Shown piece by piece: positions 47,400 to 58,575 of a stretch of DNA of 64,000 nucleotides. Below the pieces are notes generated by a model. The model was not told where the DNA came from. It was given only the letters and a program-made list of their open reading frames with translations, and ran no database searches. The position numbers and the translations under genes are program-made. This DNA comes from Salvator merianae (Eukaryota; Chordata; Lepidosauria; Squamata; Teiidae). Location of the stretch: contig QVOM02000025.1 of assembly GCA_003586115.2 (NCBI GenBank), positions 44,684,522-44,748,521 of the forward strand, given 5' to 3'. The first letter of the stretch is position 1. The number at the start of each line of letters is the position of its first letter.

Positions 47400-48500
47400 G
47401 GGCGGGGGTGTCTTTCTTTCCTTCCCTGATTGGCCTCGCGGCTCCAGCAGCTTCTCTCTGGGGGGAAGCGTTAGCTGATGATCGGTGAACAGGCCGGTGG
47501 CTTCTGTAGTTAAGTTTTCAAAGGCGCAAGGAAGGATTAGAGACGCAACTGGAATCTTGGCACCTGCTTCCGCCAAAGCAGATATAAGGCGCGGAATACG
47601 ATCCCCGCACCTGCAGGCGTAGAGAGGTGCAGATTGGCTAACCGCCTCTGTTGAGATAGTCAGCCTGTTCCGCAGAGTGATAAGGCGCGAGGGGGGGAAA
47701 AAGTTGGGCGCAGGAAGCTTTGGCTCGCCCTGCGCGCCGAAGAGAGCCGTGGAGGTGCAGGCAGCTCTCCTTCCCTTTGCCACCGCTTGCAGCAAGGCAG
47801 GCAGCGAGTGACGCGCCCCGCCGCGCAGCGCTGCTCTGTGAGGCGCCGCCGCGGAGCAGCACCTGAGGGGTTCGTGACCACATAGCCTCGCCGCCGCCTG
47901 GCTGGGAGATGAGGTTCAGGCTGGGCAGCGCACTGACGTTCATCTGCCTTTGCTCGGTCTGCTCCTTCGCCTGGTATGCAGCCTGGAGCCGGAACGGAGG
48001 TAAGACGCAGAGAGGCGGAAAGTCTTTCCCCTCTCGTCCCCCTCCACTTCGTCTTACCCGCGCCTGGAAGGAACCTGGGTGGGGTGAAGGAAGGAGGAGG
48101 GGGGGCTGGCTGGCTGGCTGGCGCGGGGAGGAGAAAGCGAAAGTTTCATCTTGCCTGCTCTAGCAGTGCCTGGCCCCTCTTTGGGGATCGTCGGGATGAT
48201 TCCCTTGCGCCGGCCGCAGCCAGCCTCCCTATTCCTAGGCAGAGTAGCTGCTGAGCCATGCCGGAAGGCTCCCATTGTGACCTGGCGCGCAGAACAAGCC
48301 GCTGCCTCCGACGGCTTCCAACCGCTCACCTGCGCAGGTAGCCGCCGCTCCAGATGCCCCATCGGGAGCGCTCCTCGCCATCCCCCAGAGAATCCCCGTT
48401 ACTCCGAATTGGTCCGCGGATTGCTGGGTGTGTTCGGGGCGCTTCCTTTGGCCCCTCTGCCAAAGGGATAATGGCATTTTTCCTTGTTCGGGGATTTCTC
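47400..48500 (+). promoter_or_regulatory. CpG island at the MGAT4-family promoter
   Basis: GC- and CpG-rich stretch around coding exon 1, spanning the presumed 5' UTR (upstream of 47909) and the start of intron 1. No clear TATA box. Long GC-rich open frames here on both strands overlap one another and are composition artefacts. Confidence 0.65.
47909..47999 (+). CDS. MGAT4D: MGAT4-family glycosyltransferase (probably MGAT4D), coding exon 1
   Basis: Exon 1 of an N-acetylglucosaminyltransferase IV family protein; members are Golgi type II membrane proteins. The 91 nt encode MRFRLGSALTFICLCSVCSF then AWYAAWSRNG plus one base before the donor GTAAGA at 48000. The short basic start followed by a hydrophobic anchor (about residues 8-26) and WYAA matches the start of MGAT4A/MGAT4B (MRLRNGT ... 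SWYA). Synteny decides for MGAT4D, which neighbours ELMOD2 in mammals; MGAT4B by sequence alone is the alternative. No second exon was found in the remaining 16 kb, so the gene must continue beyond the window. Confidence 0.75.
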
Positions 48501-50920
48501 AATGAAGAAATCCAAGGCAGTGCTCTCGCTTTAGGTGAGGGAGAAGGAACACATTAAATTGCCTCTTTCTTTTGTCTCTGGGACCACATGTTGCAGTAAC
48601 ACAAAGCTTCCATTCATTCATCGAGGGTTGTCTTAGAGCTTAATGGGGAGGCAGACTTCTGGGTAAAGACATGTACATGTAGAAGCCGTCCGTGATAACC
48701 TGTGCTGAAATATTATTGAATTTGAAACTGTAGCTTGCTCTTTTGCCACGTCTTCTAAGTGAGCTTATCATGACGACTAGCATTAACTGTGGCACTTTTT
48801 GTGGGTTTTAATGTCATGGATGGAGCATTGTACTTAGGAAAAAGCCGTTGCAGATAACTCTGATCTTGAAAGTGTGTGATAAGAAAAGTAGCTGTTGAAA
48901 TGCGCTGCCCTTGGTCATATGCCTTGTGGGTATATTGGACTCTGTACCCAAATAAAAAAGCTGTGGTAATACTCAGGATGAGAATGCTTGGTAATCAGTG
49001 GCAACCAAGAGATGGAGCTTATATATTTTAAAGATCTTAAGTTCTGGCCGATGTTTGGTCAGGCAGAAGCAGTGGAGTTATGCTCAGTGGGGCCTGATGC
49101 AGCAATCCAATTGTGAGAAAGCAGCAATACTTTCCTTGTACCTTCTCTTGCGTCCCCTTGCTGGCTCTGGATTCCCAGTCAGAGCCCAATGCGAGCCCCA
49201 TCTGAACCATCCCTACCACTTCAGCTGTCTCTGCAGCACATGCTCTCAGGAGCTGCAGCAATCATGTCTTGGCCCTTTCATCTTCTTCCCACTTGGCCCA
49301 ATGCTGAGCCACAAAGCTTAGCTCCAGCAGAGCCAGGCTGCATAACGACAGAAAAGAACAACCCATAGCTTCGTGCCGCTTGTGTCAACTAAGAATAGTT
49401 CCTGGAGGGTGCTCTTCTGGACAAGGTTGTATAAGACAGGGGTGGATGGAGGTTGGTTGCCCAATAGCAGGTGAATCCTGAGATAATGTAAAGAACTTTA
49501 CAGAAGGACATATACCCCTCTTTTTCCCAGACTGTTTTCTATACTGTTTAGAAGTGTCTGCTTGCCAGATACCTTTTTAGACTGCTGCTAGATACAACAT
49601 GGAAGAAGGGAAAATAAACTTTCCTTTCTCAAGCTTCTGTAAATTATCTTCAGACCAACCATGTTATATGTTTTGCTTTTTTATGTTATTTATATGGACA
49701 ACAGTAGTTCATGGATCAAGACCACAAAGTGGCAGAGGAGGGGTAAAGCTCCAAAAGGAAGAACTCACATCGATGTCCTGGAATCTGCTATGATCATAAC
49801 ATAATTCAGAGAAAATGAAACAAGGGGTCCAAGTGGAGCTCTGTTCCTTCCAAGTTTCCTGCAGACCCAATTTGCAGACCACCAGTGTGTTTCAAACAGG
49901 TGGTTCCCATGATAATGATATCACATGAACTGATGGATATCCACACCCTCTCTCCTGTGGCATCACCTGTCCCTGCTGCATTCACGCCTAAGTGTTAATC
50001 TAGTTTCAGTCCACTTTCAGAGTGAGAGATTACAACAGGAAAGCTGTTTTCTTTCAGAAAAGAAAGAAAATGACTAGTCACTTTGCCCATGCGTTCCCTC
50101 ACTCTGAAAGTGGACTGAAAGTGGATTAAAACTTAGATGAGAACACAAGCAAAGAGCAATCTCTGTTCTGAATTTTCATTTGAACATCTCATGGTGTTTG
50201 CCCCTCTGAAGTGGAGATCTCAAGAGATTAACAGTAGAATATTGTGAGGTTCCCCCTCCGCACTCTTAAAAGCTTCTCTGTCTTGAGTGGACAGGAGGAT
50301 CAGCTGTGGCTCTTGCACGTTTCTTGGTAGTTAGCAATAGACAAAGACATTAGAAGTCAGTGGAGATCAAGCATTACAGCATAAATTATAAGGTCATTGC
50401 TGGATTCCTTTATTGTCAGCTTCTAAATAAGAGACAACAGTTATTATTTGCTTTTAATATTCCTGACTTAACTAGGAAGCAAAAATAAGATGTACCATCT
50501 CAAGTTACATTAACTAATCTTGTGGCTGCAAACATTTACATAAGAGCTTATTTCTGAGCAGTTATTTATAAGAGTATGTTGTTAGGCTCCTTTTAATTCC
50601 AATATTTTCTTTCCTGTAATTTTTTACCTCTCTTTTAAAGATTAGTTAAAGAACACCCATACTTTTGGTTGAAGCATTAGTTATATTAGTTAGTTTAGTT
50701 ATGAACCTCATAATACATTTTAGGCCCCATCCAGATGGGAAATAAACTGCCATTATAGCTGTGCTATGGTGGGATTGCCACACATATCTGTGGCAACCCC
50801 ACCACAGTTCCACTATATCACCCCTAAAATGTGCAAAGGTTTATTGCAGGAAAACCCGATGCTAGTGGTGGGTTTTCCCAAAATGGCACTATAACTTACC
50901 TTCTAGTTCACCATATGGCT
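48500..50920. other. Presumed intron 1 of the MGAT4-family gene
   Basis: No exon recognised. Contains only the short MITE at 49988-50136 and scattered old repeat-like sequence. Confidence 0.4.
49988..50136. mobile_element. Short MITE, copy 2 (149 bp)
   Basis: Ends CTAAGT/ACTTAG and a perfect 23-bp inverted pair at 50004-50026 and 50098-50120. Short A-rich centre. Same family as 32308-32485. Confidence 0.65.
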
Positions 50921-50924
50921 ACAA

Positions 50925-51020
50925 GTGGAGATCTCTTGATGATGCTTTGATAGGGATCCTGCATGAGGCAGGGAGTTAGTCTGGACGGCCAAAATTGTCC
51001 CTTCCAGATCTGTAGCTCAA
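50925..51020 (+). mobile_element. Possible CR1 3' fragment
   Basis: GATGCTTTGATAGGGATCCT followed by GGCAGGGAGTTAGTCTGGAC resembles the CR1 tail, with no preserved terminal repeat. It lies beside GCCCCATCCAGATGG-type sequence (50723 onward) that may be another short repeat. Confidence 0.4.
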
Positions 51021-51234
51021 CATACACACTGCTTTGGTTTCTTGTAGTAATTGTCCTCTATTTTATATTCTGTATTTAAGTATGGTTACTTGATTTGTGA
51101 AGCCTTGGAAGCATACATTCAAGCTTAATTACTAATGCTTATTTTCTTTCTAACTTTCTTTTACCCCTATATTTTGTCCCATTAACAAATGTTAGATTTA
51201 TTTCCCCTGTTCTGTCTTATGTTGACTCTGTCAC

Positions 51235-53865
51235 CATCCATCAGCCAATGGCCCATCTAGTCCAGCATCCTGTTTCATACAGTGGCCCACCAATTGCTTC
51301 TGGGCATTCTTAAGAAGAATAAAAAGGCAAAACCTCCACCTGCTCTCAACTCTCTGTAAATGGCCTTTAGAGATTTTCTGCCTCTCTCTTCCCCTTGGAG
51401 GCACTACCTAGGCATCTAATCTAGTAGCCATTGATTCATCTGACCTCCATGAATCTGCCCCATCCATTCTTAAACCTATCCAGGCTGATTGCTATCACCA
51501 CTTCTTCTGGTAGTAAATTCCATAGACCAGTGACTCTCTGGGTGAAAAAAATACTTCCCCTTGTTGGTCTTAACACTCCTATCCACCTTTCTCTATCCAC
51601 CTTTCCTATAAAATGCATGATTTTATATACTTCAATCAAGTTCCCTCTTAATCACCATCTTTCAAGTCTGAAGAGGCCAGTATCTTGCAGCTTGATTTTG
51701 TAAGAAAGGTGTTCCAGCCTCTTGCTCATTCTGGTTGACCTTTTCTGCACCTTTTTAAGTTCCACAATATCCTTTCTGAGGTGAGGTGACCAGAATTGTA
51801 CACAATATTCCAAGTGTGATCTCACCATAGATTTATAAAGAGGCACAATGATACTTGCTGACTTTTTTTCTACTCCCTTCCTAATTACTCCTAGCATTGA
51901 ATTTGCTTTTTTCACTGCGCTGCACACTGGGTTGACACCTGCATTGAGCTGTCTACCAGAACCTCAAGATCCTTTTCCTGGTCTGCCACAGAAAGTTTGG
52001 TCCCCATCAGTTTATAGGTATAATTTGGGTTCTTTGTCCCAGTGTGCATCACTTTGCACTTGCTATGATTGAAGTGCATTTACTACTTTGTTGCCCACTC
52101 ACTCAATGTCAAGAGATCCCTCTGTAGCTCTTTACAATCACATTCAGTTTTTACTACCCTGAACAATTTAGTGTCATCTGCAAACTTTGCTAACTCACTA
52201 CTTACCCCTACTTCTAGATCATTTATAAATAAATTAAAAAGCAGGGGTCCTAACACTGAACCTTGTGGGATCCCACTTCTCACTTCCTTCCACTCTGAGA
52301 ACTGACCATTTATTCCTACTCTCTGTTTGCTGTCCTTTAACCAGTTACCAATCCAGAGTAGGACCTGTCCTCTTAATCTGTGATTGCTTTGATGAGGGAC
52401 TTTGTCAAAACCCTTCTGAAAGTTCAGATAGAGATTGTCAACTGGTCACCTTTATCCACATGTTTATTAACACTCTCAAAGAATTCTAACAAGTTTGTAA
52501 GGTATGATTTAGCTTTGCAGAAGCTGATTTTCTTTCAGCAATGCTTGCCCATTTTTGAAGATCAGGCACAGAGCCTGATCTCAGGGAAAGATTATATATT
52601 TTGACTAGAAGCTTAGCGATTTTACATTTTGAATTCTTGAAGAACTCTCACTTGAAGCCTTCTGGTGTTGGTGATTTGTTAGCATTTTGATTATTAGGAC
52701 ATGCAAGGACCTCCTCCCTGGTTACCTCCATCCAGTTTAATTCTTCTGTCTCCCTCCCTGAAAAGTTTGACTCAGCTGTCGGCATATATCCTCTATCTTC
52801 CTCAGTCAAAACAGAGGCAAAAAATTCATTTAGTCTTTCTGCAATCTCTGTGTCCTCTGTAATTATACTTTTCTGTCCATTATCATCTAATGGTCCAACT
52901 GCTTTTCTGGTTGGATTCCTACTTCTGATATACTTAAAGAAATTATTGTTATTTTTCTTTATGTTCTTAGCAATGTGCTCTTCAAAATTATTCTTAGCAT
53001 TCCTGATTGCTGCTTTGTATTTGTTCTGTCAGAGTTTGTGTTCTTTTCTCTTCTCCTCATTAGGACAAGCCTTCCATTTTCTGAATGATCTTTCCTTGCT
53101 TTTAATGACTTCCTGTATTGCACTTGTAAGCCACATTGGTGTCCTCTTGGACTTGGCAATCCCTCCTCTTGAGTATGCATTCTAATTGAGCTTCCATTAT
53201 TGTGTTTTTAAATAGTTTCCATGCATTTTGGAGTGATTGAGCTTTTCTAACATTCCCTTTCAATTTCTTTTTTCCTAGTTTTCTCATTTTGTGGAAGTTT
53301 CCCTTATGAAAGTTTAAGGTCTCCATGTTCAATTGTGTCAACAACTTACTGTCTGTATTTAAGCTGAAGGTTATTGCATTGTGGTCACCATTCCCTATTG
53401 GATCAGTTATAGTGAGATCTTATACTAGATTCTGTGCATTCCATAGGATCAAGTCCAAGATTTCCTTTCCCCGGTTGGTTCCACAACCAGCTGCTCTAGG
53501 GAACAATCATTTAGCACATCTAGGAATTTTCTCTCTCTCTCATGAGTTGAACAAGAATTCACCCAGTCTATGTAGGGGTAGTTCTAACTACCTATTCCTT
53601 TTTTGATGCCTCCTTGACCTCACTTTCCACATGCTGGTCTCCTCCAGAAGTTTGGTTGGGAGGGTGATAGCATGTCCTTAATTTTAGACTTGCTTTCTGA
53701 CTTGGTATTGTTACCCACAATACTTCTACAGATGGATGTGATTCACCTGGAAATTCCAGTTCATAAGATTCTATCTCTTATTTAATTTACAAGGCTATAC
53801 CACCTCCAATTTGCCCTTTCCTGTCTTTCCTGTACAGTTTGTAACCTGAACCTGGAATCACTGGA
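51235..53865 (-). mobile_element. CR1 LINE, ORF2 and 3' tail
   Basis: Minus-strand CR1. The 3' tail lies at 51235-51430. RT frames include SGIPQGSVLGPLLFNLFIND and FADDTKLF (52283-52083), followed by VPLYKSMVRSHLEYCVQFWS (51927-51652) and GLWNLLPEEVV. The endonuclease part (GYKLYRKDRKGKLGGGIAL) is near 53770-53850, at the edge of the multi-hairpin insertion. Stops and shifts make it non-functional. Confidence 0.85.
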
Positions 53866-54586
53866 CCTGTTCGCACTTCCCACACTAGAATGGGCTAATT
53901 AGCCCATTCTAGCGTGGAACAGACCCCATCGTGCAGACACCGTCTGCATTATGGGGCCTGAAAATGTACCTGAGGCTGGATAATGGCGTTCGTGAGTGCA
54001 AACGCCATTATCCATGCCTGATGTTTGCCATGACAGCATCCGGAAAGCGTCCGGCCGCTGCCATGGTGACCGCAGCCACTCCACGCACACGCACGATGGG
54101 CAATGGGGCCTACCCCTTCGCGTGGGCCCAAATGTGCCCACACAAGGCCCCAATCAGGCCCACGCCATGGTAACCACCCTTCGCGCATGCAATCTGACAC
54201 CAAAATGCCGAATGGGGCGCAGCGTGGCCCTATCCGGTGTCCCAGGTCCCATCGTGGCGGCGTGGGCCCGACTGGGGCCCGCGCGAAGGGGTAAGCCCCA
54301 TTGCCCATCATGCATTGCGTGATCGCAAGATCATGCATGCGTGATGGGTGGGCTGATCACCCAGAAGATGGCCGCTGCTGTTGTCGACAAGGTAGATGCG
54401 AATGAATCCTCACCTGAAGCTCTCTTTGAGCTTCAGGTGAGGATTCAGACACCTTTTTACTTGTCTGGTGGTAGTAGGGATCGGCAGCAGATGAGGTCCA
54501 CTGCTGGTCGCTACGGCCGTCCTTTGATGCAAATGCACTTGTCTAGTGAGCGTTCCTGACGCTCACTTGTTACAAGTGCGAACAGG
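53866..54586. mobile_element. 721-bp multi-hairpin element with perfect 13-bp TIRs
   Basis: Terminal repeats CCTGTTCGCACTT (53866-53878) and its exact complement (54574-54586). The interior is mostly nested inverted repeats: a perfect 28-bp palindrome at 53885-53912; arms 53978-53990/54001-54013; a long pair 54095-54129/54275-54309 matching at 33 of 35 positions; and a perfect 19-bp pair 54404-54422/54428-54446 with a 5-nt loop. It interrupts a minus-strand CR1 ORF2. No coding capacity recognised, no clear target duplication, superfamily not assigned. Confidence 0.75.
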
Positions 54587-55893
54587 CTCTACATATCCCA
54601 TTGGTTTTCATCAGTCCACCAGGTTTCAGTTATGCGATACTATTGTTTTTTTTTAATGCATCACTAAGCATTCCAGCTCCCCTATTTTGGCTCAGAGGCT
54701 CCTGCATTGTGTATAGGCATTTGTATGCACTCCTCTATTGAAAGTTCTGCCCTTTAGCACCACGAACAATCATAGACTGCCTCAGTGGCGTAACGAGCCA
54801 CTTTGACACCCGGGGCTACTAGCCGTTTTGACGCCCGGGGCTAGGGGCGGGGCCAGCGAGCGTGCATGTGTGTGGGCGGGGCCAGCGAGTGCGCATGCGT
54901 GTGGGCGGGGCCAGCGGCAGCCTCACTCCTCGCCCCGGCCCGCCCGGCGGCGGCCTCGCTCCTCGCCCCGGCCCGCCCGGCGGGAATCGCGCTCCTCGCC
55001 CCGGCCCGCCCGGCGGCGGCCTCGCGCCTCGCCCCGACCCGCCCGGCGGCGGCCGCGCTCCTCGCCCCGGCCCGCCCGGCGGCGGCCTCGATGGCCCTAC
55101 CTGCACGCATGCACTCTCGCTGGCTCCGCTCACACCCACGCCGGCAGGCCAGGCGACGAGCCCAGCCGCCGCAGGCCGCCGCGGGACGGGGCGACAAAGC
55201 GACGAGCACGTCTGTCGCCGGGCGGGCCGGGGCGACGAGTGTGGCCGCCGCTGGGCGGGCCGCCCGGGGCGATGAGCGCGGGCGCCCGGGGCAGCGAGCG
55301 AGGGCGCCGGTGGGCGGGGCCTTGGCTCCATGGGCCGGACGCCCCGGAAAACGCGCCGCCCGGGGCGCTCCGCCCTCCCCGCCCCACCCTCACTACGCCA
55401 GTGGACTGCCTGTTGCATCTTTATGCTTGAATACTACTGACTAGTTTCCCACTCTCCTCAATTAAATGTACACTTTCATGAACTGGATGCTGCTTTTCCC
55501 CAGGGATCAGTTTAAAACTGCTCTGTGATGTTTTTAATATTAAGTGCCAGTAATCTGGTTCCATCTTGGTTCAAGTGTAACCTGTTCCTTTCGTACAGGT
55601 TTCACTTGTCCCAAAATGATCCCAGTTCTTAACAAATCTGAACCCTTTCTCTTGACACCACTGCCTCATCCATGCATTGAAGCTCCTCAGCTCCTCCTGT
55701 CTGGCTGGCCCTGCATGTGTAACAGGTAGAATTTCTGAGAATGCAACCTTGGAGGTCCTGGAATTCAATATTCTATCTAACAACCTATATTTGATTACTA
55801 GGACCCTACTTAGCTTTCCCAACATCATTGGTACCAACATGTACCATGACTACTGGCTCCTCCCCAGCACTGTCTACCAGCCTATCTACATGA
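54587..55893 (-). mobile_element. CR1 LINE, ORF1/ORF2 start, split by the hAT-like MITE
   Basis: Continuation of the same minus-strand CR1 beyond the multi-hairpin element: 54587-54782 (the start of ORF2, with ETWWTDENQWDM-like sequence) and 55404-55893 (the end of ORF1). The frame at 55893-55806 contains VVMVHVGTNDVGK, the GDSL-esterase-like motif typical of CR1 ORF1. The order and orientation fit one nearly full-length insertion. Confidence 0.78.
54783..55403. mobile_element. hAT-like CpG-rich MITE, copy 2 (621 bp)
   Basis: Flanked by a perfect 8-bp duplication GACTGCCT at 54775-54782 and 55404-55411. Left end CAGTGGCGTAAC; the right end reads CACTGGCGTAGT on the other strand. It has about three copies of the 29-bp unit of copy 1, but five copies of a 33-bp unit (CTCCTCGCCCCGGCCCGCCC core, starting at 54926, 54959, 54992 and onward). 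It sits inside a minus-strand CR1. Confidence 0.85.
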
Positions 55894-57044
55894 TGGACTG
55901 AATTCGTCTTCTGGTCGTTCCCACAGTTACAGTTTAACATGGACTCAATTCGTACTTGCTCGTTCCTACACTGATATTTCCCGTGCTTGGCATGGAGAAA
56001 CAGTACCTTTTCTGCCTCCACCCCTCATCAAATTCTCCTCCCTGTGCAGTCAGTGATTGGCTGCAGTCCCAATGTTCAAATCTTGACATCACAGGGGCAG
56101 GAAAGTCAAGCTCCGCTCTCCGTATGTCCCCGCTGTTGCCTCAGAACATGGATTCACTTGGCAGCATTACTAATCATTCGCCATTTGCTCCTTCTCCCCC
56201 CTACAGCCTCCATCTACACAAGCAGAACTCTAAAACTATGTGTACCACACAATTAAGCTTTTTAAAGGGCTGATGGCAATTTCTGCTCCCTTGCAAGTGC
56301 ACTTTTGTGCAATTGCGCAATTTAAAAGTAGCGCAAAGGCAGGGAGAGATCCGTGACGAATGGGAAACGTTGAGAGGGAACGTGGGGGGTCTCTATTATC
56401 TGGATAGTGCAGTTCATGGCCAGCAAATGGACTCTGCCTCATCTCCCCCCGAGACATCCGCAGCGGCATGTGTCCCAGCTGTATAGCTGTGTGCTGCCGA
56501 CGGCAAAACTCATCTTGAGTGGGTTCTTTGTTGGGGCAAGAGGACTGCAACCCCAAACAGGTGCAGTTTATTTTTTGGTTTAAAGAACAGACGGAAGTGG
56601 AGGAAGCCTTTAATATATTCCTGGCAGTGTCGAATGGGGGATAAAGAAAGAGAAAGGATTGCAGCTTAGCGAAGTAAAAAGGAGGACGGTTTTCTTTTCT
56701 CCTGGCAGCAACAGAAGGGGGGATAATGGAGGCAGAAGAAACTGCTGCGCTTCCTGCCCACCCACAAAGTCTGTCATTAGACGGCACAAAATGGGAATCC
56801 CTCCCTCTGCACGCCCCCCAAAAAGTACGGTCCTTCCCAAATAGTCTCTTTCCCCGTTCCCACATCACAGAGTAAAGTGGGCTAGCGATCTGGAACGGCT
56901 TGAGAACTCATTAAATCCGAATACAAAGTAGTCCGGATTTTGACAATTTAGTCCAGAAAAACTACGGAATGGCAAGATCATGTCGGGACAGCGGGAACTG
57001 AAGACGGCCTGTAAACTGATTAAATGCTGTGTCGGAACGTGGCC
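55894..57044 (-). mobile_element. Harbinger-like element, copy B, truncated (1151 bp)
   Basis: Inverted relative to copy A and similar over its length. The end at 57044 reads GGCCACGTTCCGACAC on the minus strand. The other end stops at about 55894 and lacks the last roughly 50 bp, including the second terminal repeat, where it abuts CR1 ORF1 sequence. A 210-codon minus-strand frame (56868-56236) is open here and mostly shared with copy A, where a shift splits it. I see no known domain, and differences between copies change many residues, so I do not call a gene. Confidence 0.72.
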
Positions 57045-58575
57045 AAAGTATTCAACACCCTCTCTAAGACCCAGAGGATCAATCCCACAAATTTACCAAA
57101 GCCCAACAATTCTTCCTCCAAATTTCTTCCAAATTCTTGCTACTTTGCCTTGGTCTCAGAAAAGCAACCTTCCTCCACTTGAGTACACACTCAACTGACC
57201 TTGCTTCTTCCTGTTTCTCCCAGCTGACGAATGTGGTAGGCATGTTTATCATTTGACTTTAAATTGACATTAAGATGTAAATTAAGGGTATATTTATGTG
57301 TAGGTGGTTTACATCTGGATATGTTTTAAAAGTAAGATTCCACACACACACACATTAACTGTGGCTAACGTGTTGTTCACTCCTTTGCCCCAAGGTCTCC
57401 TGCTTGAAATTGGGTTTTCTTGGGCAGCTGTTTTCAGACATGTGATTGGTTGATAGAGCTCTTGGCTTGGGCCATTTGAGTTCTTAGTTGACATGCTTCG
57501 TCTGCAAGGTGATTCCCTTTTCCCACAATAAGTGTGATTGTTCCCTCCCTTGTCACACAGCAGGATTTTTTTTTTCCTCTGCAAAATCTGCATATTCACA
57601 TGGAGCTATTATTTCAAATTGATTTGGCACTTTTGTTAGCACTTTAGATTCTAATGAACACATGAATCTATGTTTCTTAAATGCTTCCATGCACTTTGCA
57701 AATTGTTTGTATACAGATGATGATAGGCATTTCAGCATAAAACGTCTGCCTAACTTATCTGGAAGGTTTTTGTCACTTTAAGGTTGTATATATTATTAAT
57801 GAGAATTTGTTCAATGCCAATTTGAAATAATTTGAAATAATAGCTCTGTGTTTGTGTAGATTTTGATATGCAAATTTTGCATAGAAAAGTAAAGTGTAGA
57901 TAATTCCCATTGTGCCATGCAGTGGAGGGGAGGGAATGATAGCTTTAATCTGAAGAACAGAACAACAAACAAAGGCATACAAACAGGAGGGAGGTTGAAC
58001 TTTTGGAATGTACAAAACATAAAGTGCTAAATAGCAAACATGCAAACAAACTGGAACGTGCTGCAGGGTGACATTTAGAATGTCCCCAGTGATGCAAATA
58101 TTTGAACATCTGGATCTGCTGCCAAATAATTTTTAAAGCCCCTCAGAAGGCATGATTACAACATGGATTGCAGCCCACATGTCATGCTTATTCTAGACGT
58201 TTCAGAAGAAAAACATTTTCATTGTCTGTTACATCATTGTTTTTGAACATATATACAGCAGGATTGCATACATGCATCTACAAGATTCACAGGACTTTGG
58301 ATTGCAAGGCTGCACAGGTGTCTGGACCATAGAACATTATGGAAGGCACCTGAAGAGCCATTTTGGAAGGTCAAAGGAAAATAAATAGTTACTTGAAAGT
58401 GGGCTTCTCCACACCCTTTCAGTCACTCCAGACTTCATTTGCAAAGAGAAGAAGACTGCAAGTAAACAGGAAAAGTCTCAGGGCAGTTGGGAACAAAGTT
58501 ATTCCTAAGCAAACCTTTGTCTAGTTTGACAATCCTGATTCCAGTTTTAACTCAGTCAGACTGCTATTATAGTAA
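57045..58575. other. Presumed intron 1, between Harbinger copy B and the LTR
   Basis: 57045-57230 may be further 5' CR1 sequence, but I cannot show it. A short (CA)n lies near 57343-57354. Nothing else recognised. Confidence 0.35.

Noticed and set aside
104..47999. Alternative reading as the TBC1D9B-MGAT4B paralogous block
   Set aside because: ELMOD2 lies between the two genes, which fits the TBC1D9-MGAT4D block, and the TBC1D9 C-terminus matches TBC1D9 rather than TBC1D9B.
47343..48557. Several open frames on both strands around the MGAT4-family CpG island
   Set aside because: Overlapping GC-driven frames; only the 47909-47999 frame has a family match and a donor site at the right phase.
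54819..55444. Long open frames (about 190-200 codons) on both strands in the GC-rich MITE, also at 2796-3569
   Set aside because: Several frames are open at once and repeat the same Arg/Pro/Gly/Ala words. They come from CpG-rich tandem repeats without stops, not from genes.
56236..56868. 210-codon frame in Harbinger copy B as a real gene
   Set aside because: No recognisable domain, frame broken in copy A, and amino-acid-changing differences are common between copies.
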